Shown in pieces: positions 1 to 21,412 of a stretch of 64,000 nt of DNA. Made by a program: the position numbers and the translations under genes. This DNA comes from Streptomyces pactum (lineage in GTDB: Bacteria; Actinomycetota; Actinomycetes; Streptomycetales; Streptomycetaceae), in the NCBI RefSeq assembly GCF_016031615.1, contig NZ_JACYXC010000002.1, positions 1-64,000 of the forward strand, given 5' to 3'. Within the stretch, counting starts at the first letter, position 1; every line of letters begins with the position of its first letter. The notes beneath the pieces were generated by a model. That model was not told the origin of the DNA. It saw only the letters and a program-made list of their open reading frames with translations, and did no database searches.

Positions 1-13298
<13,298 letters not shown>

Positions 13299-13322
13299 AG
13301 CGACCCCGGAGCTGAGTCCGTC

Positions 13323-16300
13323 ATGACCCCTTCATCCTCATCCTCCTCCGCCACCTCGACGGAGACCATCGTCGCGGCGCTCCGGGCCTCGGTCACGGAG
13401 GCCGAACGGCTGCGCCGGCGCAACGAGGAACTCCTCGCCGCCCAGCGCGAACCCATCGCCATCGTCTCCATGGCCTGCCGCTTCCCCGGCGGCGTGGCCA
13501 CGCCCGAGGACCTGTGGCAGCTCGTCGCCGACGGGGCCGACGCGCTGTCCCCGCTCCCCTCGGACCGGGGCTGGGACCTCGCCGCGCTCACCGACCCCGA
13601 CCTCGCCACCCACGGCACCAGCTACGTCAGCGACGGCGGGTTCGTCCACGACGCCACCGAGTTCGACGCAGGCTTCTTCGGCATCTCGCCGCGCGAGGCG
13701 CTGGCCATGGACCCCCAGCAGCGGCTGCTGCTGGAGACCTCCTGGGAGGCGCTGGAACGCGCCGGCATCCGGCCCGGCACGCTCAAGGGCACCCGGACCG
13801 GCGTCTACATCGGCGCCGGATCCCCCGGCTACGGCACCGACCTGGACGAACTCCCCGAGGACGTCCAGGGCTACACCCTCACCGGCACCGCCACCAGCGT
13901 GGTGTCCGGCCGGGTCGCCTACACCCTCGGCCTGGAGGGCCCGGCCGTCACGGTCGACACCGCCTGCTCCTCCTCACTGGTCGCCCTCCACCTCGCCGCC
14001 CAGGCCCTGCGCCGCGGCGAGTGCACCCTCGCCCTGGCGGGCGGCGCCACGATCATGTCCAGCCCCGGTGTGTTCCTGGAGTTCAGCCGGCAGCGCGGAC
14101 TCGCCCCCGACGGGCGCTGCAAGGCGTTCGCGGCCGGTGCCGACGGCACCGGCTGGGCCGAGGGCGTGGGCGTCCTGCTGGTGGAACGGCTCTCCGACGC
14201 GCTGCGCAACGGGCACCGGGTGCTCGCCGTGATGCGCGGTTCCGCGATCAACCAGGACGGCGCCAGCAACGGCCTCACCGCACCCAACGGCCCCTCCCAG
14301 CGCCGCGTCATCCGCCAGGCGCTGGAGGACGCCCGGCTCGCCCCGCACGAGGTGGACGCGGTCGAGGCGCACGGCACCGGCACCCGCCTCGGCGACCCCA
14401 TCGAGGCCGAGGCACTGCTCGCCACCTACGGCCGGCGCACCCCCGAACAGACCCCGCACCCGCTGTGGCTGGGCTCCATCAAGTCCAACATGGGACACGC
14501 GCAGGCGGCGGCCGGCGTGGGCGGGGTCATCAAGATGGTGATGGCGCTGCGGGCGGGGGTGCTGCCGAGGACGCTGCACGTGGACGAGCCGTCGCCGCAC
14601 ATCGACTGGTCGTCGGGTGCGGTGGAACTGCTGACCGAGGCCCGGGACTGGCCGCAGACCGGCCGCCCGCGCCGCGCCGCGGTGTCGTCGTTCGGCATGA
14701 GCGGCACCAACGCCCACATCATCCTGGAACAGGCCCCCGAACCGGCGGCCGAGGAGACCGGGGCCGACACCACCGGCGCACCGCTGCCGTGGGTGCTGTC
14801 CGCCAAGACCCCCGCCGCGCTCCGCGACCAGGCCACCCGGCTGCGCTCCGCCGTCCGGCTCCGGCCCGCGGCGGGCGCGGCCGACCTGGGACTCTCCCTC
14901 GCCACCAGCCGCACCGCCTTCGAGCACCGCGCGGTGCTCACCGGGCGGGACAAGGACGAACTGCTGCGGCAGCTGGCCGTCCTCGCCGAAGGCGGCGAGT
15001 CGCCCCAGGTGATCCGCGGCACCGCCGGTCCGTCCACGGCACCGGTGTTCGTGTTCCCGGGGCAGGGGGCGCAGTGGGTCGGCATGGCGCGGGAGCTGAT
15101 GGACGCCGCGCCGGTGTTCGCGGAGTCGATGGAGCGGTGCGGGCAGGCGCTGGCGCCGTTCATCGACTGGGACTTCCGCGCCGAATTGGCGGGTTCGTTG
15201 GTGCGGGTGGATGTGGTGCAGCCGCTGTCGTGGGCGGTGATGGTGTCGCTGGCCGAGCTGTGGCGCTCCTACGGGGTGGAGCCCGCCGCCGTGGTGGGGC
15301 ACTCCCAGGGGGAGATCGCGGCGGCGGTGGTGGCCGGTGCGCTGTCGGTGGAGGACGGGGCGCGGGTGGTGGCGCTGCGGTCGAGGGTGATCGGTGAGCG
15401 GCTGGCCGGCCGTGGCGGGATGGTGTCGCTGGGCCTGTCCCGTGCGGAGACCCTGCGGCGGATCGAGGGGTTCGAGGGTCGGGTGTCGGTGGCGGCGGTC
15501 AACGGCGCCTCCTCCACCGTCGTCGCGGGCGAACCCGCCGCGCTGGACGAGCTGGTGGCCGCCTGCGAGGCCGAGGAGATCCGGGCCCGTCGTATCCCGG
15601 TGGACTACGCCTCGCACTCCCCGCAGGTGGAGTCCATCCGTGAGGAGCTGCTGGAGGTCCTGGACGGGATCAGCCCGGTGGCCTCCCGGGTGCCGTTCTA
15701 CTCGACGGTGGAGGCGGAGCCGATCGACACCACCGGGCTCGACGCCGCCTACTGGGTGCGCAACCTGCGGCAAGAGGTGCGGTTCGAGGCGGCGGTGGAG
15801 CGGTTGCTGGCGGATGGTTTCGGGTTGTTCGTGGAGTGCAGTGCGCATCCGGTGCTGGTGATGAGTGTGCAGGAGACCGCTGATCCGGGGGTGCCGGTGG
15901 CGGCGGTGGGGTCGCTGCGGCGGGACGACGGCGGCCTGGACCGGTTCCTCGCCTCCCTCGCCGAAGCGTGGACCCGCGGTGCACCGGTGGACTGGACACC
16001 GCTGTTCCCCGGCGCGCGCCGGGTGGACCTGCCCACCTACGCCTTCCAGCGCACCCGCTACTGGTTGGAGGCGACGGAACGGGAACCCCGCCCGGCGGCC
16101 GGTGGGGCGGCCCCCGGCGGCGCGGCCGAGGCCCGGTTCTGGGAGGCCGTCGAACGCGCCGACCCCGGCGAGCTGGCCGGCCTCCTGGGGATCGACGACG
16201 CCCCGCTGGACACCCTGCTGCCCGCCCTGGCCCGGTGGCGGCGCGACCAGCGGGAGGAGGAGGTCATCGACTCCTGGCGGTACCGGACCGTGTGGCGGCC

Positions 16301-19300
16301 GGTGACCGCCACCGCCGGGGTGCTGTCCGGAACCTGGCTGCTGGTGGTCCCCGCCGGACTCGCCGACGACCCGTGGACCGCCGGCGCCGCCGACGCCCTG
16401 CGGGAGCGTGGCGCGGTCCCGGTCCGGCTCGACGTGGACGCGGACACCGAGGGCGCCGACCGGGCCGCCCTCGCGGCCACCCTCCGCCGGGTGTGCGACG
16501 GCGTCACCGACCTGGGCGGAGTGCTGTCGCTGCTGCCGCTGGACGAGCGGACGCACACCCACCACCTGGCCACCCCCCGGGGCTTCGGCGCCACCGGGAC
16601 CCTGCTCCAGGCGCTGGGCGACGCGGGGATCACCGCACCGCTGTGGTGCGCCACGCGCGGCGCGGTGTCCACCGGGCCGTCGGACCCGCTGACCGGCCCG
16701 GGCCAGTCCCTGGTGTGGGGGCTCGGCCGGGTGGCGGCCGAGGAGGTGCCCGAACGCTGGGGCGGTCTGGTGGACCTGCCGGCCGCGGTGGACCGGCGCT
16801 CCCGCGCCCGCCTGGCCGACGTGCTCGCCGGCCTCGACGAGGAGGACCAGGTGGCGGTGCGCCCCGCGGGCGTCTTCGCCAACCGGCTGGTCCGCTCCGG
16901 GTGGCACGATCCCGCCACCCCCGGCCCCTGGGCACCCCGCGGCACCGTACTGATCACCGGCGGCACCGGCGCCCTCGGCGGCCACGTGGCCCGCTGGCTC
17001 GTCCAGCAGGGCGCCCGGCACCTGCTGCTGGTCAGCCGCCGCGGCCCCGAGGCGCCCGGCGCCGACGAGCTGACCGCCGAACTCACCGCGCTCGGCGCCG
17101 AGGTGACGGTCGCCGCCTGTGACATCTCCGAACGCGACCAGCTGGCCGCACTGCTCGCCGCCGTCCCCGCCGACCGGCCGGTGGGCACCGTGGTGCACAC
17201 CGCGGCCGTCCTCGACGACGCGGTGCTCGACTCGCTCACCCTCGACCAGCTCGACCGGGTGCTGCGGGTCAAGGTGCGCGGAGCCTGGAACCTCCACGAG
17301 CTCACCCACGACCTCGACCTCTCCGCGTTCCTGTTGTTCTCCTCGTTCGCCGGCACCTTCGGCGTGCCCGGGCAGGCCAACTACGCGCCCGGCAACGCCT
17401 ACCTCGACGCGCTGGCCCGGCACCGCCGCGCCCAGGGGCTCACCGCCACCTCCATCGCCTGGGGCCACTGGTCGGGCGGCGGCATCGCGTCCGGCGAGGC
17501 CGAGGCCCAGCTCCGCCGGCGCGGCGGCTCGGAGATCGAGCCGGCGACCGCGCTGCGCGCGCTGCGCCGCGTCCTCGACCACGACGAGACCTGTGTGGCG
17601 CTGGCACTCATCGCCTGGGACGAGATCGCCGCCCGCGGCGGGGGGATCGACGACCGGCCGCGCCCGCAGCTGCGCGCCCTGGCCGACGTGGTACGGCTGC
17701 TGCGCGCCGAACTCCCCTCCGCCCGCCGGGGCGACGGCGCGGCGGCCGTCCCCGCCGGCTCGTTCGCCGGTGAACTGGCCGCGGCGCCCGCCGCCGACCG
17801 CCGGCGGATCGTCCTGGACCTGGTACGGGGCCACGTCGCCGCGGTGCTCGGCCACGACGGCCCGGACGCGGTGGAGCCCGGGAAGCCGTTCCGCGAGCTG
17901 GGCTTCGACTCGCTCACCTCGGTCGAGCTGCGCAACCGGGTGGCGGCGGGCACCGGACTGACACTGCCCGCCACGGTGGTCTTCGACCACCCCACCCCCG
18001 CCGCGCTGGCCGAGCGGCTGCGTGACGAACTGGCCGGCGACACGAGCGAGGCCGGCGAGCCGGCCACGGCGGCACCGGCGGTACGCCCCGGCACCGGGGC
18101 CGCCCCGGCACCCGACGGCGGGCCGGCCGGCACCGACGACCCCGTCGTCATCGTCGGCATGGCCTGCCGGATGCCCGGCGGGGTGGACACCCCCGAACAG
18201 CTGTGGGACCTGGTGGCGGGGGAGCGGGACGCCGTCGGACCGCTGCCCACCGACCGCGGCTGGAACGTCGAGGCACTGGAAGCAGCCGGCGTGGACGTGC
18301 CCGGCATGCGCTACGTCCGCCAGGGCGGCTTCCTGTCCCGGGCGGCCTCCTTCGACGCGGACTTCTTCGGCATCGGCGAGCCGGAGGCCATCGCGATGGA
18401 CCCGCAGCACCGGCTGCTGCTGGAGATGTCCTGGGAGGCGTTCGAACGCGCCGGGGTGTCCCCGCACACGCTGCGCGGCAGCCGGGTCGGCGTGTTCGCC
18501 GGCACCTTCTCGCAGGGCTACTGGACGGGCATGCAGGAGGTGCCCGAGGAGGCCCGCTCGTACCTCAGCGGCGGCATCTCCCCGGCCCTCGCCACCGGCC
18601 GCATCGCCTACACCTTCGGCTTCGAGGGCCCGGTGCTCACCGTCGACACCGGCTGCTCGTCGTCCTCCGTGGCGCTGCACCTGGCCGCCCAGGCGGTCCG
18701 GCAGGGCGAGTGCGTGATGGCGCTGGCCGGCGGGGCCTCGGTGCTCGCCAACCCGGCCGTCTCCCCGGACATGGGCGTCGGCGCGGCCCCCGACGGGCGG
18801 TGCAAGTCCTTCTCCGCCGCCGCCGACGGCACCGGCTGGGGGGAGGGCGCCGGCATGCTGCTCGTGGAGCGGCTGTCCACCGCCCGCGCCAACGGCCACC
18901 GGGTGCTCGCGGTCATCCGCGGCTCCGCCGTCAACCACAACGGCGTCAGCAACGGCCTCGGCGCGCCCAACGGCTCCTCCCAGCAGCGCGTCATCCGGCA
19001 GGCGCTGGCCAACGCGGGGCTGTCCGCGCACCAGGTGGACGCGGTGGAGGGCCACGGCACCGGCACCCCGCTCGGCGACCCCATCGAGGCGCAGGCCCTG
19101 CTCGCCACCTACGGTGAGGGCCGCGACCCGGAACGCCCGCTCTGGCTGGGCTCGTACAAGTCGAACACCGGCCACCCCCAGGCGGCCTCCGGGGTCATCG
19201 GCGTCATCAAGACGGTGCTCGCCATGGAGCACGGCCTGCTGCCCAGGACCCTGCACTCGGAGGAGCCCTCGCCGCACATCGACCAGTCGTCCGGCACGGT

Positions 19301-20594
19301 GCGGCTGCTCACCGAGTCGGTGCCCTGGCCGGAGACCGGCGAGCCGCGCCGGGCGGGGGTCTCCTCCTTCGGCGCCAGCGGCACCAAGGCGCACATCATC
19401 CTGGAGCAGGCACCCCCGGCACCGGCCCGGCCGGCCGGTGCCGGGACCGCCGCCCCGTCCGGCACGCTGGCGTTCCCCGTCTCCGGCCGCTCGGCCGAGG
19501 CGCTGCGCGCCCAGGCGGCGCAGCTGCGCGACCTGCTGGACGGCGGCACCGCTCCGGCGTTGGCGGACCTCGGCTGGTCGCTGGCCACCTCCCGGGCGGT
19601 CTTCGAACACCGCGCGGTGGTACTGGCCGAGGGACGGCAGGGGCTGATCGACGGACTGACCGCGATCGCCGACGGGGAGCCCCGGGACGCCGGGGCCGCC
19701 ACCGCACCGCCCTCCGGCGGGGCGGCCGACGGCCTGGTCGTCCGGGGCGTCGCCCCGGCGGCCGACGGACAGGCCGTGTTCGCCTTCCCGGCCGCCGCCC
19801 CGGGCACCGGGGCGGGCGCCGCCACGGTACGCGACCTGTACGAGGCGTACCCGGTCTTCGCCGACGCCCTGGACGCCGTCTGCGCCCACCTGGACACCCG
19901 GCTGGAGCACCCGGCGCGCGACTGGGCGCTGGACGGGGGCGCCGAGGGGTGGCCGCCCTCGCCCACGACCGCGCACGCGGCCTCGTTCGCGGTCGGCTTC
20001 GCCCTGTTCACCCTGCTGCACCGGTGGGGCGTGCCGCCGGCCGCGGTGATCGGCGCGGGCTCCGGCGTACTGGCCGCGGCGCTCGCCGCCGAGGTGCTCT
20101 CCACGGCGGACGCGGTGGAGTTGCTGCTGGTGCTCGCCCGCACCGACGCCTCCGACGAGGCGGCGCTCCGCGCCTGCCTGGCCGGGGCCGAGCTGCGCTC
20201 CCCGACGATCCCGGTGCTCTCCGCGGTGACCGGGGAGAACGTCCCCACCGAGGCGCTGCGCGACCCCGGGCACTGGGTGCGCGGCTGGACCGCCAAGGAA
20301 CTGGCCCGCCCGGCCCGGGCCGGGCGGGGTCCGGTGGTGCTCGGCGCGTCCACCGCCCCGGCGGTGGACGGAGCCGACGGGACCATCCCGGCGCTGGACG
20401 CGGCGGGCAGCCGGGCCGGGCTGCTCACGGCACTGGCCCGGCTGCACACCGAGGGGGTGCCGGTGGACTGGCGGCAGACCCACGAGGGCACCGGCGGCGC
20501 CCTGGTGGCGCTGCCCACCTACCCGTTCCAGCGCCGTGAGTACTGGCTGCGGATGCCCGTCGAGGCGATCGTGCGGGGCGCCGTGGGCGGCTGA
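13323..20594 (+). CDS. Modular type I polyketide synthase with terminal KS-AT0 (docking-KS-AT-KR-ACP-KS-degenerate AT)
   Basis: The protein is 2423 aa. Residues 1-45 form a short N-terminal helix rich in Arg, Glu and Leu, typical of docking domains that receive the upstream PKS. The first module is complete: KS (Cys215), AT (Ser661 in GHSQG, YASH 762-765, methylmalonyl-type), KR (LDD motif, Tyr1354; B-type) and ACP (Ser1530). A second KS then has its Cys1778 in a changed context (DTGCSSSS instead of DTACSSS), HGTGT at 1911 and KSNTGH near 1946-1951, so the catalytic Cys-His-His set is present. The following AT-like region is shortened, has lost the GQG loop, reads GAGSG (2244-2248) where GHSxG is expected, and has no YASH or HAFH segment. 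It ends in a normal post-AT linker (LPTYPFQRREYW), then stop. There is no ACP, TE or docking domain. How the chain leaves is not explained by this window. Confidence 0.94.
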   Translation: MTPSSSSSSATSTETIVAALRASVTEAERLRRRNEELLAAQREPIAIVSMACRFPGGVATPEDLWQLVADGADALSPLPSDRGWDLAALTDPDLATHGTSYVSDGGFVHDATEFDAGFFGISPREALAMDPQQRLLLETSWEALERAGIRPGTLKGTRTGVYIGAGSPGYGTDLDELPEDVQGYTLTGTATSVVSGRVAYTLGLEGPAVTVDTACSSSLVALHLAAQALRRGECTLALAGGATIMSSPGVFLEFSRQRGLAPDGRCKAFAAGADGTGWAEGVGVLLVERLSDALRNGHRVLAVMRGSAINQDGASNGLTAPNGPSQRRVIRQALEDARLAPHEVDAVEAHGTGTRLGDPIEAEALLATYGRRTPEQTPHPLWLGSIKSNMGHAQAAAGVGGVIKMVMALRAGVLPRTLHVDEPSPHIDWSSGAVELLTEARDWPQTGRPRRAAVSSFGMSGTNAHIILEQAPEPAAEETGADTTGAPLPWVLSAKTPAALRDQATRLRSAVRLRPAAGAADLGLSLATSRTAFEHRAVLTGRDKDELLRQLAVLAEGGESPQVIRGTAGPSTAPVFVFPGQGAQWVGMARELMDAAPVFAESMERCGQALAPFIDWDFRAELAGSLVRVDVVQPLSWAVMVSLAELWRSYGVEPAAVVGHSQGEIAAAVVAGALSVEDGARVVALRSRVIGERLAGRGGMVSLGLSRAETLRRIEGFEGRVSVAAVNGASSTVVAGEPAALDELVAACEAEEIRARRIPVDYASHSPQVESIREELLEVLDGISPVASRVPFYSTVEAEPIDTTGLDAAYWVRNLRQEVRFEAAVERLLADGFGLFVECSAHPVLVMSVQETADPGVPVAAVGSLRRDDGGLDRFLASLAEAWTRGAPVDWTPLFPGARRVDLPTYAFQRTRYWLEATEREPRPAAGGAAPGGAAEARFWEAVERADPGELAGLLGIDDAPLDTLLPALARWRRDQREEEVIDSWRYRTVWRPVTATAGVLSGTWLLVVPAGLADDPWTAGAADALRERGAVPVRLDVDADTEGADRAALAATLRRVCDGVTDLGGVLSLLPLDERTHTHHLATPRGFGATGTLLQALGDAGITAPLWCATRGAVSTGPSDPLTGPGQSLVWGLGRVAAEEVPERWGGLVDLPAAVDRRSRARLADVLAGLDEEDQVAVRPAGVFANRLVRSGWHDPATPGPWAPRGTVLITGGTGALGGHVARWLVQQGARHLLLVSRRGPEAPGADELTAELTALGAEVTVAACDISERDQLAALLAAVPADRPVGTVVHTAAVLDDAVLDSLTLDQLDRVLRVKVRGAWNLHELTHDLDLSAFLLFSSFAGTFGVPGQANYAPGNAYLDALARHRRAQGLTATSIAWGHWSGGGIASGEAEAQLRRRGGSEIEPATALRALRRVLDHDETCVALALIAWDEIAARGGGIDDRPRPQLRALADVVRLLRAELPSARRGDGAAAVPAGSFAGELAAAPAADRRRIVLDLVRGHVAAVLGHDGPDAVEPGKPFRELGFDSLTSVELRNRVAAGTGLTLPATVVFDHPTPAALAERLRDELAGDTSEAGEPATAAPAVRPGTGAAPAPDGGPAGTDDPVVIVGMACRMPGGVDTPEQLWDLVAGERDAVGPLPTDRGWNVEALEAAGVDVPGMRYVRQGGFLSRAASFDADFFGIGEPEAIAMDPQHRLLLEMSWEAFERAGVSPHTLRGSRVGVFAGTFSQGYWTGMQEVPEEARSYLSGGISPALATGRIAYTFGFEGPVLTVDTGCSSSSVALHLAAQAVRQGECVMALAGGASVLANPAVSPDMGVGAAPDGRCKSFSAAADGTGWGEGAGMLLVERLSTARANGHRVLAVIRGSAVNHNGVSNGLGAPNGSSQQRVIRQALANAGLSAHQVDAVEGHGTGTPLGDPIEAQALLATYGEGRDPERPLWLGSYKSNTGHPQAASGVIGVIKTVLAMEHGLLPRTLHSEEPSPHIDQSSGTVRLLTESVPWPETGEPRRAGVSSFGASGTKAHIILEQAPPAPARPAGAGTAAPSGTLAFPVSGRSAEALRAQAAQLRDLLDGGTAPALADLGWSLATSRAVFEHRAVVLAEGRQGLIDGLTAIADGEPRDAGAATAPPSGGAADGLVVRGVAPAADGQAVFAFPAAAPGTGAGAATVRDLYEAYPVFADALDAVCAHLDTRLEHPARDWALDGGAEGWPPSPTTAHAASFAVGFALFTLLHRWGVPPAAVIGAGSGVLAAALAAEVLSTADAVELLLVLARTDASDEAALRACLAGAELRSPTIPVLSAVTGENVPTEALRDPGHWVRGWTAKELARPARAGRGPVVLGASTAPAVDGADGTIPALDAAGSRAGLLTALARLHTEGVPVDWRQTHEGTGGALVALPTYPFQRREYWLRMPVEAIVRGAVGG

Positions 20595-20897
20595 CGCTAC
20601 CGCCTCCGCGCCCGGACCGGCGGGCGGGCGCGGAGGCCGGGGTCCGTCGGCACGGGCCCCGGCCCGCCCCACCCGGAGCCGGACCGGCACGCCGGGCGGC
20701 CCCCGCGAACCGGCACCGGCGCCGGCCGGACACGGCCCCGCACCGTCACGTCGGCGACCGGGGCGGCGACCACGACCGGAGAACGACGGCAGCCGCGGGC
20801 CACGGCAACCGGGGAGCCGGCGACCGGCCGCACCGACGGCCGGAGCCACCCGGCCCCGGCCGACCGTGGCCCACCACGACCGGCCACCCGGCCACGA

Positions 20898-20999
20898 CCC
20901 GAAGAACACGACGACCCGAAGGCCCCGAAGACCCGAAGAACACGACGACCCGAAGAACACGACGACCCGAGAATCCCGACGACCGGAAGACCACGACGA
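20898..20999. repeat. Six imperfect 17-bp tandem repeats in the gap after the PKS
   Basis: Units start at 20898, 20915, 20932, 20949, 20966 and 20983, with consensus CCCGAAGAACACGACGA. Units 1, 3 and 4 are identical and the others diverge. They lie in a 486-bp gap (20595-21080) between the PKS and the next small gene. I see no gene in the rest of this gap. The function is unknown; the array could be a spacer, a regulatory array or replication slippage. Confidence 0.85.
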
Positions 21000-21080
21000 C
21001 CTGACCGCACACCGATGACAGCGGGTGGCGGGTGCCACGGGCCCGCCCCCGACCCGGCGGAAACGAAAGGGGTGCCACCC

Positions 21081-21296
21081 ATGACCATCACAGCACCGAA
21101 CGTCCTCCTGCGCGGAGGCCCCGTTCACCTGGCCGAGGAGGACCGTATGCGGCACGTCGCCGAGGAGCAGTCGTACCTGAAGCTGCTGACCGGCAACGCG
21201 TACGAACACTTCCGGGCCACCCAGGAGACGGTCACCCACCAGGGCACCACCTTGCGCGTCTTCGACTGGGAACGGCGCACCTACGTGGCCGAGTGA
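21081..21296 (+). CDS. Small DUF5988-like protein
   Basis: The protein is 71 aa with no signal peptide or membrane segment. The ATG at 21081 is preceded at good spacing by GAAAGGGG (from 21065). An upstream in-frame ATG at 21015 has a poorer context. The C-terminal half (GNAYEHFRAT, then FDWERRTYVAE) resembles the small actinobacterial DUF5988 family, which I know mainly as short proteins of unknown role near biosynthetic genes. It is not an MbtH protein: the NPF and SLWP motifs are absent. It follows the PKS in the same direction and is closed by a strong hairpin. The family call rests on memory of the pattern and is moderate; no function can be assigned. Confidence 0.75.
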   Translation: MTITAPNVLLRGGPVHLAEEDRMRHVAEEQSYLKLLTGNAYEHFRATQETVTHQGTTLRVFDWERRTYVAE

Positions 21297-21344
21297 TCCG
21301 GCGCCGCCCGCCCGGTGCGGTACGGGCGGGCGGCGCGGCGGCAC

Positions 21345-21397
21345 CACGCGCGCGGGCGGTGCCCCGGGACCTCCCCGGGGCACCGCCCGCGCGCGTG
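21345..21397. terminator. Perfect 24-bp stem hairpin between convergent genes
   Basis: Bases 21345-21368 and 21374-21397 are exact reverse complements, with a 5-base loop (ACCTC). The hairpin sits between the 3' end of the DUF5988-like gene (+) and the 3' end of the MmpL gene (-), so it probably stops transcription from both sides. There is no T tract, which is usual in Streptomyces. Confidence 0.85.
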
Positions 21398-21412
21398 TCC
21401 GGTATCCGGTGG

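Noticed and set aside
21081..21296. DUF5988-like gene as a second MbtH protein
   Set aside because: It lacks the NPF start, the SLWP segment and the DMRP end that define MbtH.
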